Positions 36,885 through 45,349 of a DNA stretch of 64,000 nucleotides are shown piece after piece; within the stretch, counting starts at the first letter, position 1, and the number at the start of each line of letters is the position of its first letter. A program made the translations under genes and the position numbers. The stretch is from the NCBI RefSeq assembly GCF_000519325.1, contig NZ_KI912613.1, positions 4,534,469 through 4,598,468 of the forward strand. Direction: 5' to 3'. The notes under the pieces were generated by a model that saw only the letters and a list, made by a program, of their open reading frames with translations, was not told where the DNA came from and did not search any database. The stretch is from Patulibacter minatonensis DSM 18081. GTDB lineage: Bacteria; Actinomycetota; Thermoleophilia; Solirubrobacterales; Solirubrobacteraceae.

Positions 36885-37277
36885 TCAGTCCCCGTGGTCG
36901 TCCACGGGTTCCGGGTCGCCTGCCGACCCGAGCACGAACACCTCGCACATCATGTCCGGATCCTGGTGGTTGCCGGACATGAAGCCGACCACGGGACGGC
37001 CCGTCGCGTCCTCGACGACCTGTTCGAACCGCCGGCGCAGGAGCTCCTGGAACGCCATCCGCTGCTCGATCACGGCCGCGCCGTGGCCGGCCTCGAGCAA
37101 CGTCGCCTCGACACGGGTGAAGCCGCCGCGGAGGATGCAGACGACGAGGTCGTCCGCGTAGTAGCTCCGCACGCGCGTCGGACCGCGACCGTAGAACTCC
37201 TTCAGCAGCCCGACGAGGCCGTCGGAGACCGCCGTCAGGACGTCCCCGCGGTCGGGGTGCGGCCGTCGCGCGTTCAT
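36885..37277 (-). CDS. DUF2294 (MpsC-like) protein, copy 1
   Basis: 130 residues matching the DUF2294 pattern: GDVLTAVSDGLVGLLKEFYGRGPTRVRSYYADDLVVCILRGGFTRVEATLL, then MAFQELLRRRFEQVVEDATGRPVVGFMSGNHQDPDMMCEVFVL. Soluble, alpha/beta; the family's biochemical role is not established, although members have been linked to a membrane-potential-generating system. One of three paralogues within 6.5 kb (others at 37.3 and 43.0 kb), scattered among sigma factor genes. Confidence 0.88.
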   Translation of the reverse strand: MNARRPHPDRGDVLTAVSDGLVGLLKEFYGRGPTRVRSYYADDLVVCILRGGFTRVEATLLEAGHGAAVIEQRMAFQELLRRRFEQVVEDATGRPVVGFMSGNHQDPDMMCEVFVLGSAGDPEPVDDHGD

Positions 37278-37346
37278 CGTCGGCCCGTCCGGACGCCGGT
37301 CGTCCGGGTCATGCCGTGCGTCGAGGACCGGACCGTCCTGCGTCGT

Positions 37347-37793
37347 TCACGGCCGGTCCGCCCCGCGGTCCTGCGGGGCCCCCAGCACGAAGACCTCGCA
37401 CAGCATGTCCGGATCCTGCTGGCTCCCGCTCATGAAGGCGATCACCGGCCGTCCGGTGGCGTGCTCCACGACGGCCTCGTACCGGTCGCGCATCATCGCC
37501 TGGAACTCGCGCCGCTGCCGAAGGACCGCCTCGCCCCGGCCGCCGTTCAGGAGCGTCTCCTCGACGCGGGTGAACCCGCCGCGGAGGATGCAGACCACGA
37601 GGTCGTCCTCGTAGTACGACTTCGCCTGCGTCGGTCCCTTCCCGTAGAACTCCTTCTGCAGGGCGACCAGGCCGTCGGAGATCGCGGTCAGGACGTCGCC
37701 GCGCTTCGTCTGGGTGTGCTGTGGCGCTGGTACCGGGGACCTCGGGCGGAGGGGTCGGTCGGGTGGTGTGCTGGGCTTCTCCGATGCGGGCAT
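37347..37793 (-). CDS. DUF2294 (MpsC-like) protein, copy 2
   Basis: 148 residues, about 60 percent alike to copy 1 by eye (GDVLTAISDGLVALQKEFYGKGPTQAKSYYEDDLVVCILRGGFTRVEETLL; GRPVIAFMSGSQQDPDMLCEVFVLG). It has a longer Pro-rich N-terminus (PPDRPLRPRSPVPAPQHTQ), so the true start could be further in. It is followed after 69 bases by copy 1 on the same strand; the pair is a recent tandem duplication. Confidence 0.88.
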   Translation of the reverse strand: MPASEKPSTPPDRPLRPRSPVPAPQHTQTKRGDVLTAISDGLVALQKEFYGKGPTQAKSYYEDDLVVCILRGGFTRVEETLLNGGRGEAVLRQRREFQAMMRDRYEAVVEHATGRPVIAFMSGSQQDPDMLCEVFVLGAPQDRGADRP

Positions 37794-37957
37794 GCGGACT
37801 CCGGTCGCGACGACGTCATGGACCGGAAGTCAGACCGCGCGATCCTCGACGACACGGCGCCGAACCTCGCTGGTTGCCCTCCTCGGCAAAAAGTAGCCCG
37901 CCGGGGTCGGGCGTGTCGAGTCCCCGGCGTCGGCGTCGGTGCTCCGACGGCGGACCG

Positions 37958-38179
37958 TCACGTCCTGCGACCGTCCCCACCGGCCGGGTCGGGCCGCGCC
38001 GGAGGATCGTCGGGCCCGTCGCCGGCCGCGGTCGGTCGGCGGTCGGCGAGGCGGCGCACCTCGTCGTCGAGGCGCCGACGGGTCGCGTCGAGGGCGTCCC
38101 GCAGGTTCGTGAGCGCGCTGACCGTCGCCCGTCGGAGCTCGGCATCGACCGCGGCGGGTCGGCGTTCGTGGTCGGTCAT
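37958..38179 (-). CDS. Small hypothetical protein with a predicted coiled coil
   Basis: 73 residues from ATG 38179: MTDHERRPAAVDAELRRATV, then SALTNLRDALDATRRRLDDEVRRLADRR and a disordered Pro/Asp-rich tail. The middle has heptad-like spacing of Leu/Val suggesting a short coiled coil. No family recognised. It is upstream of the DUF2294 pair on the same strand (164 bases, nothing else seen in that gap). Confidence 0.55.
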   Translation of the reverse strand: MTDHERRPAAVDAELRRATVSALTNLRDALDATRRRLDDEVRRLADRRPTAAGDGPDDPPARPDPAGGDGRRT

Positions 38180-38470
38180 GGGGCCTCCGGTCGCTGGCGC
38201 GGGTGGACCAGAAGTCGATCGGCCGGTACTCGTCCGGGCGGACGAACCCCGGCGCGGGGCCCTCGGCGTTCGGGGGCCGCCCCGGTGCCGGCCGCGCACG
38301 AGCCGCCGGTGCCCTGAGGACCCTCCTCGCGCAACGCTAGCACCGGGTCGGGCGCCCCCGAAGGAGCTGCCCGGTGCGCCGCCGGTGGACGCACACGCGG
38401 ACCGACGTCGCGCCGGGAGCGCCGAGGACCGCCGGGAGCTCCGGCCCACGTCGCGCGGGCTCGCGGGGCG

Positions 38471-38494
38471 GGTCCGGGGCGACGCAGCGGGTAG
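38471..38494 (+). promoter_or_regulatory. SigB-type promoter for the VOC gene
   Basis: Plus strand: GGTC (38471-38474), 14 bases, GGGTAG (38489-38494), then nine bases and ATG 38504 of a short upstream ORF. The 368-base gap 38180-38547 otherwise holds nothing I recognise. Confidence 0.6.
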
Positions 38495-38503
38495 TGCACC
38501 TGC

Positions 38504-38557
38504 ATGCCCCGCCCCGCCTCCCGACGCCGCTGCCGGCACGACCGCTCATGGACGTGA
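38504..38557 (+). CDS. Short upstream ORF overlapping the VOC gene start
   Basis: ATG 38504 to TGA 38557 reads MPRPASRRRCRHDRSWT. It begins exactly nine bases after the GGGTAG box, so it would be the first codon of a leaderless message, and its stop lies a few codons inside the VOC gene in another frame. It may set the translation level of the VOC protein by coupling. It could be accidental. Confidence 0.35.
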   Translation: MPRPASRRRCRHDRSWT

Positions 38558-38958
38558 ACGACGTCGTCGAGCTGACCCTCGAGTCCGACGACCCCGAGGC
38601 GCTGGAGCGGTTCTACGTCCGGGCGTTCGACCTCGAGGTGCTCAGCGAGGAACGCGACCGGCGGTGGCTGAAGGTCGGCGAGCGCACGCGCCTGGGGCTC
38701 TGGAGCCCGGGCCGCAAGGAGTTCGGCGACCAGGGTGGCCGGCACGTGCACTTCGCGATGTCGGCCACCCCGAACCGCCTCGACGCGATCCACCGGCGGC
38801 TCACCGAGGAGATGGGACTGGAGGTCGAGGGTCCCGAGGAGCACGACGGCGGCGACCGCTCGCTCTACGTCCGCGATCCGGCGGGCAACCTGATCGAGGT
38901 CTGGGACTTCTTCGAACGCGGGAAGGGCGCCCGCGAGGGGGCCGACGGGCTCGGCTGA
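38548..38958 (+). CDS. VOC (glyoxalase/bleomycin-resistance) family protein
   Basis: 136 residues in two beta-alpha-beta-beta-beta modules: VVELTLESDDPEALERFYVRAFDLEVLSEERDRRWLKVG and HVHFAMSATPNRLDAIHRRL ... GDRSLYVRDPAGNLIEVWDF. The final DPAGNLIEVW with its metal-ligand Glu is typical. The reaction is unknown (candidates: glyoxalase-like isomerisation or binding of a hydrophobic compound). Start ATG 38548. Apparently stress-controlled by the promoter at 38471-38494. Confidence 0.88.
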   Translation: MDVNDVVELTLESDDPEALERFYVRAFDLEVLSEERDRRWLKVGERTRLGLWSPGRKEFGDQGGRHVHFAMSATPNRLDAIHRRLTEEMGLEVEGPEEHDGGDRSLYVRDPAGNLIEVWDFFERGKGAREGADGLG

Positions 38959-38978
38959 GCGCCGCCGGACCCCCGGGG

Positions 38979-40622
<1,644 letters not shown>

Positions 40623-40631
40623 CGCGGGTCC

Positions 40632-40655
40632 GTACCCACGCCGCCGCGACCGCAC
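40632..40655 (-). promoter_or_regulatory. SigB-type promoter for recQ
   Basis: Minus strand: GTGC (40655-40652), 14 bases, GGGTACGGAC (-10 at 40637-40632), nine bases, GTG start. It sits in the 45-base gap between the epimerase stop and recQ, giving recQ its own leaderless promoter. Confidence 0.65.
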
Positions 40656-40667
40656 CCCCGGTCGGGA

Positions 40668-41732
40668 TCAGGCGCCGCCGCCAACGCCGGAGCGCACCTC
40701 GCCGGTCCGCCACGGCCCTCCGGCGTCGGGATGGAGCGGCGGGGTGTCGCCGCCGGCGCGGTCGCGGAGGCCCTCGAGCAGCTCGAGCAGGACCTCCGGT
40801 CCATCGTGGACGGGCGCCCAGCCCAGGCCGCGGATGCGGTCGGTCGAGAGCAGCGGCGAGTCCATCGCGAGGTCCAGCCAGCCCGGCGGCGTCGGCTGCG
40901 CGCGACCGAGCCACGTCGCCTTCGCGAGCAGGCGCAGCGCCCTCGCCGGGACGGGGACCGGCACGCCGCGCGGCCCTCCGAGCACCCGGGCGATCCGACG
41001 CGGCGTCAGCACCGGCTCCGTCGCGACGTTGTACGCCCCGCGGGCGTCCGCGTCGAGCAGCACCAGGCGGTAGGCCTCGGCGACGTCGTCGGCGTGGACC
41101 GCCTGGAACCGCAGCGCGGGCGGGAGCGGCGCCACTGGGATGCGGCCCGGGCGGACCAGCGCGCTCGGCCAGAACGGGCCGAGGAAGTAGCGGCGGATCT
41201 CCTGGGCGGCGGACCGCTGGAAGATCAGCGCCGGGCGCAGGCGCACGAGACGCACCTCGGGGTGCCGGCGCTCGAAGACGTCGAGGAGGCGCTCCGCGGC
41301 GACCTTCTCGCGCGAGTAGAACGACGTCGAGATCCCGACCGTCGGCCAGCCCTCGTCGACCCGGAGCGTCGGGTCGCCCGGGTGCGGGCCGTAGGCGGCC
41401 AGCGACGACGCGTGCACCAGGACGGGGACGCCGGCGGCCGCGACCGCCTCGAGCACGCGTCCCGTGCCGCCGACGTCGGTCTCCCGCGTGACGTCCCGCC
41501 GGCGCGACGGCTGGATCCGCCACGCCAGGTGGACGACCGCGTCGGCGCCTGCGAAGAGCCCGGCGAGGTCGTGGTCGCGCACGTCGCCCGTCACCCAGGT
41601 GACCCCCGGGGACGTGTGCTCCGGGGCGCGCCGGGCGAAGCCGGTGATCGCGGTCACCTGCGGCTCCGCGACCAGCGATCGGACGAGCGCGGTCCCGACG
41701 TTGCCGGTTGCTCCGAGGACGACGACGTGCAT
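40668..41732 (-). CDS. NAD-dependent epimerase/dehydratase family protein (extended SDR)
   Basis: 354 residues. Cofactor-binding VVLGATGNVGTALVRSLVAEP (G-x-x-G-x-x-G), VTGDVRDHDLAGLF, AVVHLAWRI, catalytic Ser region VHASSLAAYGPHPG, and SFYSREKVAAERLL with Tyr-x3-Lys (YSREK). A nucleotide-sugar or other carbonyl substrate is possible but not deducible. Start ATG 41732 is nine bases after a GGGTAG box. It is upstream of recQ on the same strand. Confidence 0.9.
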   Translation of the reverse strand: MHVVVLGATGNVGTALVRSLVAEPQVTAITGFARRAPEHTSPGVTWVTGDVRDHDLAGLFAGADAVVHLAWRIQPSRRRDVTRETDVGGTGRVLEAVAAAGVPVLVHASSLAAYGPHPGDPTLRVDEGWPTVGISTSFYSREKVAAERLLDVFERRHPEVRLVRLRPALIFQRSAAQEIRRYFLGPFWPSALVRPGRIPVAPLPPALRFQAVHADDVAEAYRLVLLDADARGAYNVATEPVLTPRRIARVLGGPRGVPVPVPARALRLLAKATWLGRAQPTPPGWLDLAMDSPLLSTDRIRGLGWAPVHDGPEVLLELLEGLRDRAGGDTPPLHPDAGGPWRTGEVRSGVGGGA

Positions 41733-41741
41733 CGGCGCTCC

Positions 41742-41765
41742 CTACCCGCGGATCGCGCCCCGCAC
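41742..41765 (-). promoter_or_regulatory. SigB-type promoter for the epimerase gene
   Basis: Minus strand: GTGC (41765-41762), 14 bases, GGGTAGGGAG (-10 at 41747-41742), nine bases, ATG. The -35 and spacer lengths are identical to those of recQ. Confidence 0.65.
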
Positions 41766-41797
41766 CGAACGGCACGGGGCCGCGTCGCGCGGAGGCG

Positions 41798-41983
41798 TCA
41801 CCACGCGGGCGGGGTCTCCTCGGGGGTGTTCTCGGTGCCGACCTGCTTCTCGGTCTGCGCCTCGCCGGGCTGCTCGTCCTCACCGCCGGACCGCTTCGCG
41901 GCGTCGGGGACGCTGACGGCCGGACCGGACTCCGGGTCCACGCCGCCGTCCGTCTTCTCGGGATCGGGGTTCGGATCGGGCAT
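41798..41983 (-). CDS. Small acidic disordered protein
   Basis: 61 residues: MPDPNPDPEKTDGGVDPESG ... GGEDEQPGEAQTEKQVGTENT. Highly hydrophilic, rich in Glu/Pro/Asp/Gly, with no hydrophobic core, so likely unstructured. GAGGAG lies eight bases before ATG 41983, supporting real translation. No family known; such proteins in stress regions are sometimes desiccation-related (speculative). Confidence 0.6.
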   Translation of the reverse strand: MPDPNPDPEKTDGGVDPESGPAVSVPDAAKRSGGEDEQPGEAQTEKQVGTENTPEETPPAW

Positions 41984-42125
41984 CGGATGCTCCTCTGGTC
42001 GTGTGGCGGGATCGCCGTCCCGGCGGCTACCCGGTTCGCGGCCGGCCATGGGTCGGTCGTCGAGCGGACCCCGACGCGGGCGGCCGCGCGACCGCAGGAC
42101 CGACGCAACCCGTCGCCACGGGCGC

Positions 42126-42143
42126 CACGTACCGGGGTACGTG
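42126..42143. promoter_or_regulatory. Inverted repeat over the glycosylase start codon
   Basis: CACGTACC-GG-GGTACGTG, perfect 8-bp arms, with its right arm ending on the GTG start (42141-42143). It could be an operator or an RNA hairpin hiding the start codon. It includes GGGTAC, but with no room for a leader this is unlike the other SigB-type promoters. Confidence 0.5.
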
Positions 42144-43004
42144 TCGGAGGGCGACTCGATCCACCACCTGGCGCGCCGGCTCCGGCCCGCCCTGGTCGGG
42201 TCGCCCATCGAGGGTGCCTGGCATCCGGGACCCCGGATGCGGGGGCGCGGATGGGACCGGGCGCTCCGCGGCGCGACGGTCACGTCGGTCGCCGCACGCG
42301 GGAAGCACCTGCTGATCGCCTTCGACCGGCCGCTGGTCGTCCACAGCCATCTCGGCATGAGCGGCTCCTGGGTCGTGTGCGAGCACGGGGAGGCATGGAC
42401 GCGACCCCCGGCCGCCGCGTGGGTGGTGCTCCGTCGTGCCGGTCGCGACGTCGCCCAGTTCGGCGGTCCCTTCCTGCGCCTGCGGGAGCGACGGTCCGTC
42501 CTCGCGGACCCGAACCTGCGCCGGCTCGGTCCGGATCTGTGCGTCGCGCGCGAGGTCGACGTGCGCCGCATCGTCCGGAGGCTGCGGGACGACGACCCGG
42601 AACGGCCCGTGGGCGACGCGTTCCTCGACCAGCGCACGATGGCCGGGGTGGGCAACGTCTGGAAGGTCGAGGTCTGCTGGGCCCTGGGCGTCAATCCGCT
42701 CGTGCCCCTCGGCGTCGTCACCGATCGGCAGCTCGGGGCGATGGTCGAGTGGATCGCGCCCCGGATCCAGCGCTGCGGCCGGCTGGGGACGCACCTGCGT
42801 CCCCGGGAGATCTACGGCCGCGCGGGTCGGCCCTGCCCACGGTGCCGCACCCCGATCGTCCAGCGCGGCTCGGGCGAGAACAACCGCCGGACCTTCTGGT
42901 GCCCCGCCTGCCAGCCCGGCCCCTCGCCGCCGCAGCTCGGTCGGGTCCGGGTACCGTCCCGGACGCCGGCCTCCCCGGGCGACGATGCACGACGGAGGGC
43001 GTAG
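42141..43004 (+). CDS. Nei/Fpg-family DNA glycosylase with Ser in place of Pro2
   Basis: 287-residue base-excision repair enzyme. It begins V-S-E-G-D-S-I-H-H, whereas Nei/Fpg proteins begin M-P-E-G and use Pro2 as the Schiff-base nucleophile. Glu3 is kept. Other hallmarks are present: the lysine in ARGKHLLIAF, VHSHLGMSGSW, DQRTMAGVGNVWKVE (helix-two-turn-helix) and the C-terminal zinc finger CPRCRTPIVQRGSG...RRTFWCPACQ. No upstream in-frame Met-Pro-Glu exists. It may act through another N-terminal amine (Ser2, or retained Met/Val) or as a lesion binder. Confidence 0.88.
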   Translation: MSEGDSIHHLARRLRPALVGSPIEGAWHPGPRMRGRGWDRALRGATVTSVAARGKHLLIAFDRPLVVHSHLGMSGSWVVCEHGEAWTRPPAAAWVVLRRAGRDVAQFGGPFLRLRERRSVLADPNLRRLGPDLCVAREVDVRRIVRRLRDDDPERPVGDAFLDQRTMAGVGNVWKVEVCWALGVNPLVPLGVVTDRQLGAMVEWIAPRIQRCGRLGTHLRPREIYGRAGRPCPRCRTPIVQRGSGENNRRTFWCPACQPGPSPPQLGRVRVPSRTPASPGDDARRRA

Positions 43005-43019
43005 GGCGGCCCGGCGACC

Positions 43020-43406
43020 TCAGGGCCGCTCGAGCACGAGGACGATCGCGCCGAGGTCCGGGTCCTGGCACGTGTCCGCGAGCACCGCGACGACCTCCCG
43101 GCCCAGGACCTCCGAGACCGCCACGCCGAGGGTCGGGGCGATCATGTCGCCGAACGCCCGGCGCTGGTCGCGGACCGCCTCGGACCGGCCCGCCTTCCGC
43201 AGCGACTCCTCGACGATCGAGAAGCCGCCGCGCAGGACCGCCAGCACCGAGTCGGGGTTCAGGTGCACCTTGATGCTCTCCGGGCCCCGCCCGTACTGCG
43301 CCTTGTACGCCGCCGAGATCGCGTCGGCGATCGCCTGCCGCTCCGACCGCTCGCGTGGCAGGACTTCGGGGACGATGGCGGGCGGATCCTCCGGACGCGC
43401 GGTCAT
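43020..43406 (-). CDS. DUF2294 (MpsC-like) protein, copy 3
   Basis: 128 residues: AIADAISAAYKAQYGRGPESIKVHLNPDSVLAVLRGGFSIVEESLRKAG and GVAVSEVLGREVVAVLADTCQDPDLGAIVLVLE. Clearly the same family as the 36.9 and 37.3 kb copies but more diverged (LNPDSVLAVLRGGFS replaces YADDLVVCILRGGFT). It converges with the glycosylase gene, 15 bases apart. Function unknown. Confidence 0.85.
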   Translation of the reverse strand: MTARPEDPPAIVPEVLPRERSERQAIADAISAAYKAQYGRGPESIKVHLNPDSVLAVLRGGFSIVEESLRKAGRSEAVRDQRRAFGDMIAPTLGVAVSEVLGREVVAVLADTCQDPDLGAIVLVLERP

Positions 43407-43521
43407 ACGAGACCCGTACGTCCGGCCCGGCCCAGTGGTTGCAGGGACCGAGCATCGGGTGCGCGCGACCCCGGCGTCCGCCCCGCGACCGCCGACCGGC
43501 CGGGGGCCCGGACGGCACCGC

Positions 43522-44361
43522 TCACGCCGTGGGGTGGTCCTCGTGCGTCGGGGCGGCGCTGCTGTCCAGCGCGACGAAGTCGCGGTCGTCGCGGATGCGG
43601 TGCCACCGGACCACCGCGTCCAGCTCGGAGTACATCGAGCCCAGCGTCACGTCGAGGATGTCCGCGCTGTCGTCCATCTGTCCATCCGGTGCGCCCGCGA
43701 GGACGACGAGCAGCCTGGAGCTCCCCCACCGGCCGAGGATGGCGGGAGGCGGGAACAGCTCGCGCAGCAGCATCGCGACCTTCGCGAGGTCCTGGTCGGG
43801 GACGAGGTCCGCGGACGTGCCGGGGGCGGCGAGCTCGACGCGGACCGCAGCGACCGTCCGGCGCTCGAACACGAGCTGCCGCATCTGCTGCTCGAGGCTC
43901 GCCCGGTTGCGGAGCCCGGTGACGTCGTCGTGGGTGGCGTGGTGCTCGAGCGCGCGCTCGGCCAGCCGCTGCGGGGTGATGTCGGTGTGCGTGACGATCG
44001 CCCCGATCCCGGGGAGCTCCATGCGGACCGCGAGGAGCCGGAACCACCGGAGCTCGTCCGGGGCGTGGCAGTCGTAGTCGTGCTCGAACCGCGAGCGTCG
44101 TCCGTCCAGGACGGCGCGGAGCCCCTCGGCGATCGGGTCCGTGGCGTCGGGATCGTCGCAGGGGACGGCACTCGCGGCGACGTAGTCGACGCCGATCCAC
44201 TCCGTCGGATCGCCGCCGTTGTCGAGCGAGAACCGCTGCCATGCGACGTTGACGTGCACCACCCGGCCGCGATCGTCGAGGAGCACCACGTGGTCGCTCA
44301 CGACGTCGAGCGCGGCGACGACGGCCGCCAGGAGCGCGGGACGGGGACGGGAGTCGGTCAT
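43522..44361 (-). CDS. PAS-domain signalling protein with degenerate GGDEF-like part
   Basis: 279 residues. A PAS domain spans about 10-125 (LDVVSDHVVLLDDRGRVVHVNVAWQRFSLDNGG; WFRLLAVRMELPGIGAIVTHTDIT). It is followed by LAERALEHHATHDDVTGLRNRASLEQQMRQLVFERR, the hallmark beginning of GGDEF domains (HDxLTGLxNR). The later GGDEF active-site motif is not visible; ILGRWGSSRLLVVLAG occupies that position, so cyclase activity is unlikely. Start ATG 44361 overlaps the stop of sigma factor 2 (ATGA), suggesting a sensor that controls that sigma factor (inference). Confidence 0.82.
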   Translation of the reverse strand: MTDSRPRPALLAAVVAALDVVSDHVVLLDDRGRVVHVNVAWQRFSLDNGGDPTEWIGVDYVAASAVPCDDPDATDPIAEGLRAVLDGRRSRFEHDYDCHAPDELRWFRLLAVRMELPGIGAIVTHTDITPQRLAERALEHHATHDDVTGLRNRASLEQQMRQLVFERRTVAAVRVELAAPGTSADLVPDQDLAKVAMLLRELFPPPAILGRWGSSRLLVVLAGAPDGQMDDSADILDVTLGSMYSELDAVVRWHRIRDDRDFVALDSSAAPTHEDHPTA

Positions 44362-45155
44362 GCGGAGCGGGCGGCGTCGTCGTCCGCGACGACGATCGCG
44401 GAGTCGGTGTCGAGGTGGTCGGCCATGTCCATGAGGGAGCGGTTGAGGATGCGGGAGATCTGCATCTGGGACAGCCCGATCTCCGTGCCGATCTCGCGTT
44501 GGAGTCGCTCGTCGAAGTACCGGAGCTGCACGACCTCGCGGTCGCGGGGGCCGAGGATCGACAGCGCGTCCTCGACCTCGTCCTGATCCTCGACCTCCCT
44601 GTACCCACGCTCGACGGTGCCGAGACGGTCGCCGAGGGTCGATCCCTCGTCGCCCGCCGACCGGAAGTCGAGCGAGTCCGCGCTGTACGCCCGCTGGACC
44701 GCCTCGGCGTCCTGGATCTGCTGGACGGTCAGCTCGAGGATCGACGCCAGCTGCTCGCGCGTGGCGTCCGGGTGCTCGGCCCGGGCGCGGGAGACGCGGA
44801 CGTGCAGCTCCTGCGCCGATCGCGGCACCTTGACGTCCCACGTGTGATCGCGGAAGTGGCGTTTGATCTCGCCGCTGATCGTGGGCCGCGCGAACGCGCC
44901 GAAGCTCGCTCCGGGCTGCGGCTCGAACCGCTCGATCGCCTTCACCAGCGCGAGCAGGCCGACCTGCAGCAGGTCCTCGATCGGCTCGCGGCCCCGGGCG
45001 TGCTGCTGCGCGACGTGGCGCACCATCGGCCGGAACCGCACGACCAGCTTCTCGAGCCGTCGCGGATCGCGGGTCGACCGGTAGAGCCGGATCAGTGCGA
45101 GATCCATCGCGTCTCGCTCGCGATACGAGCTGTCGGAACGTCGGTCCTGTGCCAT
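44358..45155 (-). CDS. SigB/SigF-type stress sigma factor 2
   Basis: 265 residues, paralogue of the 35.3 kb factor. Region 2: RLEKLVVRFRPMVRHVAQQHARGREPIEDLLQVGLLALVKAIERFE; SigB-group signature FGAFARPTISGEIKRHFRDHTWDVKVPRSAQEL; region 4: LGPRDREVVQLRYFDERLQREIGTEIGLSQMQISRILNRS. Start ATG 45155. Translationally coupled to the PAS protein downstream. A GGGTAG box at 45308-45313 (minus strand) lies about 150 bases upstream, but without a matching -35 box. Confidence 0.95.
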   Translation of the reverse strand: MAQDRRSDSSYRERDAMDLALIRLYRSTRDPRRLEKLVVRFRPMVRHVAQQHARGREPIEDLLQVGLLALVKAIERFEPQPGASFGAFARPTISGEIKRHFRDHTWDVKVPRSAQELHVRVSRARAEHPDATREQLASILELTVQQIQDAEAVQRAYSADSLDFRSAGDEGSTLGDRLGTVERGYREVEDQDEVEDALSILGPRDREVVQLRYFDERLQREIGTEIGLSQMQISRILNRSLMDMADHLDTDSAIVVADDDAARSA

Positions 45156-45349
45156 GCGGCGCCAATCGCGACCCGGTGCGGGCCGTAGTGGGACTGGCCG
45201 CCCGGCAACCTGGACTCGACGCCCTGGCCCACCCAACGGATACGACACCTCGGCGGACGCGCCGCCCGGTCTTCACCGGAGCGGACGCCAACCGACTCGC
45301 AGCCAGCCTACCCCACCGCGTCCTCGCCGGTGCCCGCCGCGGCCGCGAC

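Noticed and set aside
42135-42140. GGGTAC directly before the glycosylase start as a SigB-type promoter
   Set aside because: The start codon follows with no space, unlike the nine-base rule of the other copies, and no good -35 is present.
45308-45313. GGGTAG box (minus strand) upstream of SigB-type factor 2
   Set aside because: No G-rich -35 box at 14-15 bases and about 150 bases from the start codon, so not listed as a promoter.
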